Of a DNA stretch of 64,000 nt, positions 1 through 12,277 are shown piece by piece (the first letter of the stretch is position 1; every line of letters begins with the position of its first letter). The stretch is from Mesorhizobium sp. B2-1-8. GTDB lineage: Bacteria; Pseudomonadota; Alphaproteobacteria; Rhizobiales; Rhizobiaceae. Where the stretch lies: positions 5,309,501 through 5,373,500 of the forward strand of contig NZ_CP083952.1 of NCBI RefSeq assembly GCF_006442545.2, read 5' to 3'. The translations under genes were made by a program, and so were the position numbers. The notes under the pieces are model-generated. The model searched no databases, was not told the DNA's origin, and saw only the letters and a program-made list of their open reading frames with translations.

Positions 1-123
1 AGCCGGCAGCCTTCGACGTTTGCCGTTCGGGAATGCTAACCATTATTCTCTGCGCTGCCCCAACCCGGATGGAGGTCTAGTGCCTTTTTGCGGCGGCTTG
101 AAGCCGAAACACGCAACATCCCC

Positions 124-1752
<1,629 letters not shown>

Positions 1753-2085
1753 GCCGTTCCCTCCCTGACGCTTTTTGCCCCGAGCTTTTCGCCTCGCGCT
1801 TTTGACCGCATTGTGAAGCGAACCGGCGAATTGTCCAGCCACCCACCGGCGCGGCTGACGAAAGTCGGAGTTCGGCCTGTATTTGGCAAATGATTGAATC
1901 CGGCCGCTTTTTGATTTTGCCTGGCTGGCCTGCTGCCATTCGAATGGCAGGGGCTTCAAATACATTACGCCGGCGCAAACTCTCGTGATCGGACCAACCG
2001 CAAAAAGTGCCATAATCCGGCCATCGTCGGCGTTAATCTTCGTTAACGGGCAAAGGGGTGCGATTGGCGACTGAAAGAGGTTCGC
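1753..2085. promoter_or_regulatory. Divergent intergenic region between acyl-CoA ligase and a small unknown gene
   Basis: 333 bases without a convincing gene. It must hold the promoters of both flanking divergent genes. The only structured element I see is GTTAA-TCTTCG-TTAAC at 2032-2047, an inverted repeat. It resembles a CtrA site, but the spacer between the TTAA halves is 6 rather than 7. AAAGAGG just before 2086 serves as ribosome site for the plus-strand gene. Confidence 0.4.
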
Positions 2086-2439
2086 ATGGACGCGCTCGAC
2101 GATAAGGTTCTCGAGAGTACTCTTGCCGAAAGCCTGGCCGATCTGGTGCCGGACGAAAAGACAGTTTCCGAAGACGAGTTCGTCGAAGTTGTCGGCGGCG
2201 CGCTCGAAGCGGTCGGCGGCACGCTGCTGTTCAAGATGTGCGTCCAGAACGAAGGGGAAGGCCAGCATGTCGCGGCGGCATCCGTCGGCGATGGCGGCAA
2301 TCGCCAGTTCCTGCTGCTCACCTTGCCAACCGGCGGCGGGGCGCTGAAAGTCGAGACCATTTCGAGAAGCAGCAACCCGGTGGCCGGCATCGCGGCCGCC
2401 TATGCCGGGCTGATGGACGCCTTCAAAACCGCCGCCTGA
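2086..2439 (+). CDS. Conserved-looking hypothetical protein, 117 aa
   Basis: I do not recognise this protein. It is acidic, cytosolic (no signal peptide or membrane segment) and begins MDALDDKVLESTLAESLADL. A glycine-rich middle (EVVGGALEAVGGTLLF) is followed by alternating beta-strand-like stretches, and it ends in an alanine-rich helix (GIAAAYAGLMDAF). An AAAGAGG ribosome site lies 6 bases before the ATG. Codon usage matches the surrounding genes and there is no competing frame. It sits alone between the acyl-CoA ligase (divergent) and a DUF427 gene (same strand, 92 bases downstream). Confidence 0.7.
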   Translation: MDALDDKVLESTLAESLADLVPDEKTVSEDEFVEVVGGALEAVGGTLLFKMCVQNEGEGQHVAAASVGDGGNRQFLLLTLPTGGGALKVETISRSSNPVAGIAAAYAGLMDAFKTAA

Positions 2440-2531
2440 TTTCCGCGGCAACGCGAAGGCTAGTCTTGCGCCACGGGCCTTGTTCTATCCGGCTGCCCAC
2501 CACACTTAAGGTCGGGGCAAGGAGAACCAGC

Positions 2532-2921
2532 ATGGACAAGATCGCCAACCCGGCACCCGGCTTCCAACGCAATCCCGACAAGGTCATCACGATAGAGCCG
2601 TATTCCGGCACCGTCACGGTCCGCGCCGGCGATACGGTCATCGCGTCGTCCACGAAGGCTAAGGTGCTGACGGAGGCCCCCTACCCCGCAGCCTTCTACG
2701 TTCCGTTCGCCGACATCGATTTCGACAAGCTCAGCCGAACGGACCACTCGACCCACTGCCCCTACAAGGGTGATGCCAGCTATTGGAGCGTGCTGCCGGC
2801 GGGCGAAGCGGGCAAGGACGCGATGTGGGCCTACCGGCAGCCGTTCGACGAGATGGCCGACATCCGCGACCACGGCGCGTTCTACGCCAGCAAGGTCACC
2901 ATCGAAGCCAAGCCGGACTGA
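2532..2921 (+). CDS. DUF427 domain-containing protein
   Basis: 129 residues that match the DUF427 fold family, small single-domain proteins of unknown role in bacteria and fungi. Family hallmarks visible are TVRAGDTVIASS near residue 35, the PAAFYVP strand, the DHSTHCPYKGDASYWSV block around residues 73-87, and the closing AWRQPF-like AYRQPFDEM segment. The frame is open to 2238, but the ATG at 2532 has an AAGGAG ribosome site 8 bases upstream and gives the usual family length. No signal peptide. The gene appears monocistronic and the substrate or partner is unknown. Confidence 0.88.
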   Translation: MDKIANPAPGFQRNPDKVITIEPYSGTVTVRAGDTVIASSTKAKVLTEAPYPAAFYVPFADIDFDKLSRTDHSTHCPYKGDASYWSVLPAGEAGKDAMWAYRQPFDEMADIRDHGAFYASKVTIEAKPD

Positions 2922-3015
2922 ACGCTTCGGCCCGACGCATCTACGGGTGCATTGAGATTCAGATCAGGCCCAGTCGTTAGAGCGGTTCGGCGATTCCATC
3001 AAACACTGAACAGCC

Positions 3016-3756
3016 CTACTCGGTGGTACCGTGATCGCCCGTCCCATCGGCGTCGTCGAGCCGCACGAAGGTCATGCCCTTGTCCTTGAGTGCCAGCAGG
3101 CCCTGCACAACGCCCTCGCCTGCGGCATGGGTCGGCTGGTTGATGTGAGAGATGATGACGTCGCCATCCTTGGCCGCGGCGATACGCCTGGCCGTCTCCT
3201 TGGCGCCGAGCAGCGAGCCGCCGTCGCCATTGATCGAGAAGCCGGCAATCTTGAAGCCGAGTTTGCGGATCATCGCGATGGCCGAGGGGCTGTATTCGGC
3301 GGTTGCGCCGCGGAACCATTTCGGCGCCGGTTCGCCGGTCGTGGCCAGAGCCGCGGCCCCTGACTCGACCTCGGCGAGCACAGCCTCCGGGCTGCCGGCG
3401 CTGCTTATGCCATAGATTTTCCGTGGCGTGTCGACCGCCGGAACATGGCGACCGCCGTGATTTTCCAGTTCGAACAGGTCGGGATGCGCCCGCATGATCG
3501 CGACGGCATCGGCGTTGCGCTTCAACCAGATGCCGGTGACGAAAATGGTGGCCGGTATCTTGTTCTCCACCAGCGCCGAGAGAATGCGCGTGTCGGTCTT
3601 GCCGCCGCAGGCATCGAGCGTGAGCGCAACGCGGCCGGTTCCGCTTGCAGCCGGCTTGATATGCAGCGTGGGTTCGACCAGCGGCGCGGCATGGGCGCTG
3701 GATATCAACGCCACCGACACGGCGATCATGCAGACATGTTTTTGCAGCAGATGCAT
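3016..3756 (-). CDS. Secreted polysaccharide deacetylase family protein (NodB homology)
   Basis: 246 residues with an N-terminal signal peptide (cleavage likely after SSAHA, about residue 23). The NodB-type carbohydrate esterase core follows: motif 1 is LTLDACGG (Asp about 48, the usual second Asp replaced), motif 2 contains ENHGGRH (about 98-104, metal-binding His pair), motif 3 is WFRGATAEYS (Arg about 149), and motif 5 has ISHINQP (His about 204). It probably removes acetyl groups from a periplasmic or surface polysaccharide. The ATG at 3756 was preferred over an in-frame TTG one codon earlier. The variant motif 1 makes the exact substrate uncertain. Confidence 0.85.
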   Translation of the reverse strand: MHLLQKHVCMIAVSVALISSAHAAPLVEPTLHIKPAASGTGRVALTLDACGGKTDTRILSALVENKIPATIFVTGIWLKRNADAVAIMRAHPDLFELENHGGRHVPAVDTPRKIYGISSAGSPEAVLAEVESGAAALATTGEPAPKWFRGATAEYSPSAIAMIRKLGFKIAGFSINGDGGSLLGAKETARRIAAAKDGDVIISHINQPTHAAGEGVVQGLLALKDKGMTFVRLDDADGTGDHGTTE

Positions 3757-3881
3757 CAAACCTAATTCCCGACCCGCGACTTCAAGCCGCTATCCCAAAA
3801 CCCGCATGAAGGCGAAAATCGGACGAGGGATAGCAGAAAAACGCATGGCGCGGCAATTTGACCTTCCGCTTGGTGAACGCG

Positions 3882-5009
3882 TCATTCGGCGACAGTCCGG
3901 CCGGTCCATTGCCCTCGGACAGCGCGTTCCTTTTCCAGCTCGGTGCGTGCGAGGATCTCGAGCGCCGCATCGACGACCGGCTTCACCTCAAGACGCCAGA
4001 CGCAGCACGCCTTGCTGGGATCGGTTCGGCGACACAAATCCCTGGCCACGCAATCGCACGGCATTGGCGGCCGGAGCACGATGCTGGGCACGCCGACAGG
4101 TCCCCAGCGTGCCGGATGCGTCAGGCCGAAAAGGCCGACAACCGGGGTGCCCGCGGCAGCGGCCATGTGCATAGGGCCGCTTTCGTTGCCGAGAAACAGC
4201 CGGGCCCGTTCCAGGACCGCCAGCAGGCTCTCGAGTGACAGCGCTCCAACCAGATCGACCACCGGCGCCGCCGTCCCGGTAACGATCCGTGCGGCGGTTT
4301 CACGTTCGTCAGGCCCTCCCACCAGGACGACACCCAGTCCGGTTTCGGCCGCAATCTCGTCAATCGCCTGGGCAAACCGTTCCGGCTGCCATTGCCGGCC
4401 CTTGAAACTCGCGCCCGCATGGACGGCGACGAAGGCGTTCGAGTGGATATGGTGCCCGTCCAGAAGCACCAAGGCTTTCGCGGCCTCGGACGGCAACGGC
4501 TGGATGCTCGGTACCGTCACGCGCAGATCGATGCCGAGCGCTTCAAGCGGGGAGAGGTAGCGATAGACAAAATGCTGGCCGCCAAACCCAAATGGTCTGG
4601 CAAACACATTGGCGGGCTGCCTCTCCAACAGCTTCAGCGGCCTCTCGGGAGGATTGTAGCCGATACGTGTCCTGGCGTTGACGAAGCCGCTGACCACCCG
4701 AGAGGTCTTGGAATCGGTCAAATCGATCGTCAGGTCGAAATGGAAGCGGCGCAGCGCCCGCACCACGGCATAGAGCTCTTTTCCACGCTCCAGCGGGTTG
4801 CCTCGAATGCGGGCTCGCCTGAACGCAACCACCTCGGAAGCGATGCCATGCGCAACCACAAAGCTCTCGAAGTGGGCTTCGCAGAGGAACACGATCCTGG
4901 CACCGGGAAATTCGAGCTGCAGGTTTCCGGCGAGCGTCGAGGCGAGGACGATATCGCCTATGAACTTCGTTTGAATAATCAGGATCGAGCGGAACGGAGC
5001 GGGTGACAT
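3882..5009 (-). CDS. Glycosyltransferase family 9 (ADP-heptose:LPS heptosyltransferase-like)
   Basis: 375 residues of the GT9 family, cytosolic enzymes that add heptose to lipopolysaccharide core or related envelope glycans. The start, SILIIQTKFIGDIVLASTL, is the N-terminal Rossmann strand with the lysine and GD(I/L)V motif typical of WaaF/WaaC. The C-terminal half has VAVHAGASFKGRQWQPERF, VVLVGGPDE and FLGNESGPMHMAAAAGTPVVGLFGLTHP, the nucleotide-sugar-binding region. The C-terminus has several cysteines in a CDC...C...CC arrangement around residue 330. It is not beside other LPS genes here, so the acceptor is unknown. Confidence 0.9.
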   Translation of the reverse strand: MSPAPFRSILIIQTKFIGDIVLASTLAGNLQLEFPGARIVFLCEAHFESFVVAHGIASEVVAFRRARIRGNPLERGKELYAVVRALRRFHFDLTIDLTDSKTSRVVSGFVNARTRIGYNPPERPLKLLERQPANVFARPFGFGGQHFVYRYLSPLEALGIDLRVTVPSIQPLPSEAAKALVLLDGHHIHSNAFVAVHAGASFKGRQWQPERFAQAIDEIAAETGLGVVLVGGPDERETAARIVTGTAAPVVDLVGALSLESLLAVLERARLFLGNESGPMHMAAAAGTPVVGLFGLTHPARWGPVGVPSIVLRPPMPCDCVARDLCRRTDPSKACCVWRLEVKPVVDAALEILARTELEKERAVRGQWTGRTVAE

Positions 5010-5137
5010 CTAAAACGTCTGTTTCCGGAGACAATTGGCGGTCATCCGCAAATTGATCGCAAACAATGTCGAGATTGCGCTCATGTCGCCAGTACGTCCG
5101 CGTGAGTTTTCATACAAACCGCAAGCTTCGTACCGGT

Positions 5138-7816
<2,679 letters not shown>

Positions 7817-8040
7817 GCTTTGCTCTCCGGTTGCAGGAGATTGGAAAGATTGGCGAAACGGAAGCTCACCCGTGTCCGACTTTGGAGCGATATGATGCTG
7901 CAGTGCGAAAGGCAAGCGCCCCGGCAAGCCGTTTCGCCGCTACAATCGATTAAGAAAAAGCCATCCCCCGGGATGCGTCAAAAAGACTTGCCACCTCACG
8001 GTTCGACGCCTAGAACATAAAGGGAACAAAGAGGTGCCTC

Positions 8041-8385
8041 ATGCAACAACCTGGAAAACTGGACTATCTGGAAATGCCGGCGACAGGCGGCACGCTGGAC
8101 CGGATGAAAGGCTTCTATAGTGCTGCCTTTGGCTGGTCGTTCACCGACTATGGACCAACCTATTCGGCCTTTGCCGAGGGGCTGGAAGGAGGTTTTCAGG
8201 CCGATGCAGAGGAAGCGCCGGCCAAGCCGCTGCCCGTGCTTTACAGTGAGAATCTGGAAGAAACCCTTGGCGCGGTCGAAAGCGCCGGCGGAACGATCGT
8301 CAAGCCGATATTCGCATTCCCGGGCGGCCGACGCTTCCACTTTGTCGACCCGGCCGGCAACGAGTTGGCTGTGTGGTCCGTATAG
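8041..8385 (+). CDS. VOC (glyoxalase/bleomycin resistance) family protein
   Basis: 114 residues forming one vicinal-oxygen-chelate module. It opens with GKLDYLEMPATG and FYSAAFGWSFTDYG, and closes with RRFHFVDPAGNELAVWSV, the characteristic last strand of the fold. A GGAACAAAGAGGTGC ribosome region precedes the ATG. Members range from glyoxalases to ring-cleaving dioxygenases and many have no assigned substrate. The short length suggests it dimerises to build a full metal site. Nothing nearby indicates a pathway. Confidence 0.85.
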   Translation: MQQPGKLDYLEMPATGGTLDRMKGFYSAAFGWSFTDYGPTYSAFAEGLEGGFQADAEEAPAKPLPVLYSENLEETLGAVESAGGTIVKPIFAFPGGRRFHFVDPAGNELAVWSV

Positions 8386-8477
8386 TCCGTTTGTGGATCA
8401 CCTGGCGGCAATCGCACTGCTGGTCAGCCGAGTGCCTTCGCGGTCGCTCATAAGCATTGTGCTTTTCGGCTGCTCTG

Positions 8478-9224
8478 CTAATAACGCGCCCGCACAGCGA
8501 CTCTGACGGCTATTGGGGCGTCGCCAAGTGGTAAGGCATCGGTTTTTGGTACCGACATTCCCAGGTTCGAATCCTGGCGCCCCAGCCAAACTGGACTCCC
8601 CGTCGGCAACGCTGTTTGCTGTGCGCTAGTTGCCGCTCCGGACGCGACCGTTTCCGCAAGTAGATCAAAGGGTTGCCTGAATACGGCGTGACCCTCGCCT
8701 TTGTGCCATTGGCAGTTCGGCAGCACGAGATTCAAGAGTCGCTTTTTCTCGTGCACAGGCTGTTTCACAGACAGTCGGCTGGCATTGCGCGCCAGTTCCA
8801 ACAGCCGGATGCCGTCCTCCATGTATGATTCTTCGGCGCTACCATGGCGCTCTATCTCGCGAAGCAGCCGCGTCTGTTCGGTTCGCCACTGTGCTGACAT
8901 CCGGTCATAGAATGCGTTGTCGATGCGGCCATCGAGCTTGTCGAGATACATGGCGTGCAGCCGATCCTCGAGCCGCTTGTACTCGACCTGGTATCGATGG
9001 ATTGCCTGTTCATGCTCGCGGCGCTCGTCGGCACGGCTGGCCATGAGGGCTGCCTTGACCCATTCCAGTATCTCTTCGTCGAAATGCAACCGGTCAAGCA
9101 GGTTGGCGAATTCCTGATCGAGCACTTCCTCGCGGACATATTTCCGGCAGCAATCACCGTACCCGCCCCGGCCTTTGTTGGTATGCCCCGTGCAGTGATA
9201 GTAGACGTATTTGCCTTCTTGATC
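8478..9224 (-). pseudogene. 3' remnant of a large serine recombinase
   Basis: The open frame from just after a TGA at 9225-9227 encodes the C-terminal part of a resolvase/invertase-type large serine recombinase. It starts with GKYVYYHCTGH (half of the recombinase zinc-ribbon), then CCRKYVREEVLDQEFANLL, a long coiled-coil-like segment rich in Arg and Glu with YLDKLDGRIDNAFYDR, and finally RLLNLVLPNCQWHKGEGHAVFRQPFDLLA. The catalytic N-terminal domain and first zinc-ribbon cysteines are missing, so it cannot recombine DNA. The last 40 codons read antisense through tRNA-Gln, suggesting the original stop was lost or shifted. It is best read as a relic of an integrated element. Confidence 0.8.
8514..8588 (+). 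tRNA. tRNA-Gln (anticodon TTG)
   Basis: A complete cloverleaf: acceptor TGGGGCG (8514-8520) pairs with CGCCCCA (8578-8584), followed by discriminator G and an encoded CCA. The anticodon arm TCGGT-TTTTGGT-ACCGA places TTG at positions 34-36. The T arm contains GGTTCGAATCC. The U1-A72 pair fits glutamine tRNA. The gene lies at the 3' edge of a recombinase remnant on the opposite strand. Confidence 0.96.
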
Positions 9225-9684
9225 TCAGCGACAAACATGATCGCAGCGCCCAAGCCCCCGGCGAGCGCCAACGGCTTGCCAATCACAGCGCAGGCAAGGC
9301 CGGCCGAAACGGCAACCAACAGCACGAGCGGTGCTGCGAGCACGAGCGTCGCCACGCCGGCCATATGGCAGCGCTGCCGGGCGCAAGCGGCAGCGCCCTG
9401 AGCAAGGGCGCGAAGGCGCGTTGAAGGCAGAGCTCGGACACCGCTTTGCCGGCGAGCACTCCGAGCACCGCCAAGGCAAGTGGCAGGCCGACAGTCCATA
9501 GAAGTTGGTCGTGGCGGAGTTTCGGCGCCCCAGTATCCAAGGCGATCACGATATTGGCGACCGCATAGGCCGGAAGACCACTGCCGCCGAACGCAATCCA
9601 GGCAAGATCGCGGCGCCGCATCGCACGCAGGCCGGCGACCAGCTCGCGCCAGAGCAATATCAGGACAAGCCCGTCGTGCCGCAT
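9222..9684 (-). pseudogene. Frameshifted, truncated membrane-protein relic
   Basis: From the ATG at 9684 one frame encodes about 100 residues with hydrophobic spans (DLAWIAFGGSGLPAYAVAN, LLWTVGLPLALAVLGVLAG). Near 9370-9400 the hydrophobic coding signal passes to another frame (MAGVATLVLAAPLVLLVAV, KPLALAGGLGAAIMFVAE). It then stops where the recombinase remnant begins, near 9222. This pattern fits a polytopic inner-membrane protein broken by a frameshift and truncated at a recombination junction. I do not recognise the family; an ABC-type permease is possible. Intact homologues would be needed to fix the breakpoints. Confidence 0.5.
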
Positions 9685-9751
9685 TGGACCGTCATCGTGT
9701 TTCCGATGTTGAAATAGGTCACGGCAATTGTGCCGCGAGTGCGGCGACCGC

Positions 9752-10156
9752 TCATCCGCCGCCGGCCGGCTTCGCATTGACGTTCTTCATGGCGGCAAGC
9801 AGATAATCCTGCACCGTTGCCTGAAGATTGGTCGTGGCGGCGCGCACCGCGGCCATCGCCTGGCTGACCGCCGCTTCGTCGAAGGGCCGCGCCTTCTCGG
9901 CCGCCGTCAGGTCAGCGCGCGCCGCGCGCAGCTGCCGCAGCGCTTCGAACGTGCGGGCGCGGTTGTCGCGCATGACCGCGCGGAACTCCTTGCGCACCTC
10001 AGGCGAATAGGCGCCCGCGACCTCCGCCAGCAGCCCGCGCGCAACGGCCGCCTGGCGCAGGCCATGCGCGGCATAGCCGATGAAGAAGAAGTTGAGGGCA
10101 AGCGACAGCGCGAGCACAACCAGCACGGCCGCCCAGATCCATGAGCGCTTGGTCAT
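9752..10156 (-). CDS. Periplasmic heavy-metal-sensor/Spy-CpxP-like protein
   Basis: 134 residues. A single N-terminal membrane anchor (WIWAAVLVVLALSLALNFFFIGYAAHG) is followed by an entirely helical, Arg/Ala-rich periplasmic domain (VRKEFRAVMRDNRARTFEALRQLRAARADLT, then AVRAATTNLQATVQDYLLAAMKNV). This architecture is typical of the periplasmic metal-sensor family related to CnrX and Spy. The start overlaps the stop of the anti-sigma-like gene by 4 bases (ATGA), and both follow the ECF sigma gene. A role as the periplasmic sensing part of the sigma switch is an inference; the metal ligand, if any, is not evident (no His or Cys cluster). Confidence 0.75.
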   Translation of the reverse strand: MTKRSWIWAAVLVVLALSLALNFFFIGYAAHGLRQAAVARGLLAEVAGAYSPEVRKEFRAVMRDNRARTFEALRQLRAARADLTAAEKARPFDEAAVSQAMAAVRAATTNLQATVQDYLLAAMKNVNAKPAGGG

Positions 10157-10593
10157 AGCTGGTCCCCCTCGCCCGGGTCGGCCGCGATCGCCGACCCTCC
10201 ATCATCTGCAAGCCTGGCGCCCGCAGCGAGCGCCAGAAGTTCGGAATCCTGGGGCTGGTCCTGAAGGCGCGCCACCTGGTAGCCGGCGACCGTCGCGGCG
10301 ACGAGGACAGCGGCGGTGCAAGCGGCGAGGCCCGCCGGCGCAACAAGGAAGCGCAGGAGCAGGGACGGCCGCACCGCGCCACGCTGGATCCGTGCCATCA
10401 CCTCGCGCGCCAGAGCATCATCGTCGCTCTCGACCAGCGCGGCCTGCCGCACGAGCCTGTCGAGTGCCGCGTCGGCGCCGGCATCGCCGTCAAGCGCCAT
10501 GAACGCCAGAGCCGGTCCCCTCAAGGGTGCCGGCCAGGCATCGATATCGTCGCCGAAGCGGCGCCGGTTCTTCTCGAATTCCTCGCGTGTCAT
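10153..10593 (-). CDS. Putative anti-sigma factor (single-span membrane protein)
   Basis: 146 residues: a cytosolic N-terminal half (MTREEFEKNRRRFGDDIDAWP, then helices to about residue 75), one membrane span (LVAPAGLAACTAAVLVAATVAGYQV, about 84-108) and a short periplasmic tail. It overlaps the ECF sigma gene by 4 bases at the start and the Spy-like gene by 4 bases at the stop, so the three are translationally coupled. Position and topology make it the likely anti-sigma factor that holds the sigma at the membrane. No classical zinc-binding HxxxCxxC anti-sigma motif is present, so it belongs to a non-ZAS type. Confidence 0.72.
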   Translation of the reverse strand: MTREEFEKNRRRFGDDIDAWPAPLRGPALAFMALDGDAGADAALDRLVRQAALVESDDDALAREVMARIQRGAVRPSLLLRFLVAPAGLAACTAAVLVAATVAGYQVARLQDQPQDSELLALAAGARLADDGGSAIAADPGEGDQL

Positions 10594-11201
10594 GAGGACT
10601 TCCTTTCGCGGCCCTGGGCCGCATCTGCCAAATGATCCCTGAGCTTGCGACGCCCGCGCACGAGCAGTTGCTCGACCGAACCCGCGCTGGTGCCCATCAC
10701 CTCGGCTATTCCGCCGATGTCAAGCTCGCCCACGGCCCTCAGAAGCAGCGCCATCCGCTGGCGCTCCGGCAAGCGAGACAGGCCATTGCGCACGATCGCC
10801 AGTTCCTGCCTGGCGGCCGTCGCGGTCTCGGCATTTACTTCCGGCGCGGCGGGCTCCTCGCCGATGTCGTCCAGCCCGAAGAAGTTGCGCAGCGCGCGGC
10901 GCCGGCGCTGGTCGATGCAGCGGTTGGCCGTGATCCGGTAGAGCCACGTCGAGGCGCGTCCTCTGCCGGGATCGAAGCGCGCGGCCTGCTTCCAGACGGT
11001 CACGAACACCTCCTGCACCACATCCTCGGCATCGGCGGCATGGCCGAGATAGCGCGTGGCGAACGTCCGCAGCCCACGGCCATGGCGGGCCATGAGCTCG
11101 GACAAAGCCGCCTGACCGCCCGCGGCGATGTGGGCCAGAAGCTCGTCATCGCCGCGGGACGCTTCACCCGGCACGGCGGCCGGCACCGGTTGACGAAGCA
11201 T
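10590..11201 (-). CDS. ECF-family RNA polymerase sigma factor
   Basis: 203 residues with sigma region 2 (ALSELMARHGRGLRTFATRYLG, then AEDVVQEVFVTVWKQAARFDPGRGRASTWLYRITANRCIDQRRR) and region 4 (LSRLPERQRMALLLRAVGELDIGGIAEVMGTSAGSVEQLLVRGRRKLRDHL). No region 1.1 or 3 is present, as expected for group 4 sigma factors. It is followed by an overlapping anti-sigma-like gene and a Spy-like gene, and preceded on the same strand by two secreted proteins, one with EF-hands. It probably directs transcription of this cluster. The repeated GCGTAGGAG element at 12171-12308 is a candidate for its promoter. Confidence 0.93.
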   Translation of the reverse strand: MLRQPVPAAVPGEASRGDDELLAHIAAGGQAALSELMARHGRGLRTFATRYLGHAADAEDVVQEVFVTVWKQAARFDPGRGRASTWLYRITANRCIDQRRRRALRNFFGLDDIGEEPAAPEVNAETATAARQELAIVRNGLSRLPERQRMALLLRAVGELDIGGIAEVMGTSAGSVEQLLVRGRRKLRDHLADAAQGRERKSS

Positions 11202-11277
11202 CGACGGCGAGGACGAAAACCGCGACGATCCGGCTCGGCAGAAGGGCGAATTCCGACGTCAAGTCCCTCACCAGATG

Positions 11278-11661
11278 TCAGCGGCGCCAGCGGCGAAAGC
11301 CGCGGACCGTATTGCCGTTCGGGCCCGTGACGCTGCCGACCGAACGGCCGCGAAACGGCCCGGCCGCGGAATAGCGCTGGCCCGAAACGGTCTTGCCGTT
11401 CGGCCCCGTGGCAGAATAGCTCCTGGAGCAGCGGTCAACAACGCCGGCCTTGCAAGTGGAACCGGACGTGTAAGTGCCGCCGTTCGGTCCAATTCGCGTC
11501 GTCGAGCCGGTATAGATGTTGCCGTCCCGGCTGACACTGCGGCTCAACTCGCCGCCACGGGCGGTCTTGCGTGTCCAGTCTTCCGCCGAGGCAGGGGAAG
11601 CCGCCGACCAGACCACCGCTGCGCCGAGGCTTAGCAGTGCAAGTTTGGCTATGGAAATCAT
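11278..11661 (-). CDS. Secreted protein with GPNG repeats, 127 aa
   Basis: A signal peptide (MISIAKLALLSLGAAVVWSAASPASA) precedes a short basic exported domain built of repeated GPNGxT motifs: IGPNGGTYTSGS, TGPNGKTVSGQR and TGPNGNTVRGFR. Two cysteines lie between repeats 1 and 2 (STCKAGVVDRC). The C-terminus is strongly basic (GFRRWRR). I do not know a function; similar short proteins occur as hypotheticals in rhizobia. It lies 27 bases downstream of an EF-hand gene and 76 bases upstream of the ECF sigma gene, so it is probably cotranscribed with both. Confidence 0.75.
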   Translation of the reverse strand: MISIAKLALLSLGAAVVWSAASPASAEDWTRKTARGGELSRSVSRDGNIYTGSTTRIGPNGGTYTSGSTCKAGVVDRCSRSYSATGPNGKTVSGQRYSAAGPFRGRSVGSVTGPNGNTVRGFRRWRR

Positions 11662-11688
11662 GTCACGTTTTTCCTTCCAGGTCGCGCG

Positions 11689-12123
11689 TCAGTTGGCGTG
11701 AGCGGAGACGATGTTGCGAATGGTCGCGATCTCGTCGGCGGAGAGCCTGCCGTCGCCGTTGCGGTCGGCGAGATCGAAGAGCGGCGTGCTCGCCTGAAAC
11801 TCGTTCTCGGTGACCTTGCCGTCACCATTCCTGTCCATGCGCCGCAAACGATTGCCGAGGTGGGCCTCGGCCGCTTCGGCGCGGTCTTCTACGGCCTGCC
11901 GGGCGGTTTCGACCTCCTTCTCGTCGATGACTCCGTCGCCGTTGCGGTCGAGCCTCTTGAAGATGCGTTCGCGGGCGGCAAGGATCTCGTCCTTCGAGAT
12001 CGCGCCGTCGCTATTGGTGTCGAGGCGCTGGAGGATGCGTTGGCCGGGGATGTCCTGCGCCGCGGCGGCGCAGATCGGCGTGAGGCCTAGAAGCAGGCAC
12101 GCAAAGATCGCTGAGCGTTTCAT
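11689..12123 (-). CDS. Secreted EF-hand calcium-binding protein (four loops)
   Basis: 144 residues: a signal peptide (to about AAAAQ, residue 23) and four canonical EF-hand loops at residues 35-46 (DTNSDGAISKDE), 59-70 (DRNGDGVIDEKE), 97-108 (DRNGDGKVTENE) and 120-131 (DRNGDGRLSADE). All keep Asp/Asn at positions 1, 3 and 5 and Glu at 12, so four calcium ions could bind in the periplasm. The ATG at 12123, with AAAGGAACAACCC upstream, gives a clean signal peptide; the frame is open to 12228. It is first in the minus-strand run leading to the ECF sigma, and it faces a second EF-hand gene at 12359. A calcium-related signal for the sigma system is an inference. Confidence 0.9.
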   Translation of the reverse strand: MKRSAIFACLLLGLTPICAAAAQDIPGQRILQRLDTNSDGAISKDEILAARERIFKRLDRNGDGVIDEKEVETARQAVEDRAEAAEAHLGNRLRRMDRNGDGKVTENEFQASTPLFDLADRNGDGRLSADEIATIRNIVSAHAN

Positions 12124-12170
12124 GGGTTGTTCCTTTCGATTGTGACGTCGCGGGGTGAGCGACTGTCGGT

Positions 12171-12200
12171 CAATACGCAGCCCGGCTCGCACTCCTACGC
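12171..12200 (-). promoter_or_regulatory. Candidate ECF-sigma promoter, minus strand (GCGTAGGAG-N13-GCGTA)
   Basis: On the minus strand GCGTAGGAG occupies 12200-12192 and GCGTATTG occupies 12178-12171, so the starts are 22 bases apart. The same spacing is found on the plus strand at 12278-12308. The pair lies 48 bases before the EF-hand start codon at 12123. The GGAG box upstream and CGTA box downstream are reminiscent of ECF -35/-10 elements. Assignment to the neighbouring sigma factor is an inference. Confidence 0.5.
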
Positions 12201-12277
12201 CGGCGGCCGGATTTTTTCGTTGGCCCACTTAGCGTCAGTGTCCCAAGCGTCGAACTCGCGAAAAAAACGCAGGCGGC

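Noticed and set aside
2032..2047. GTTAATCTTCGTTAAC as a CtrA-binding site
   Set aside because: The spacer between TTAA halves is 6 bases, not the 7 of the CtrA consensus, and the downstream gene is not a typical cell-cycle target.
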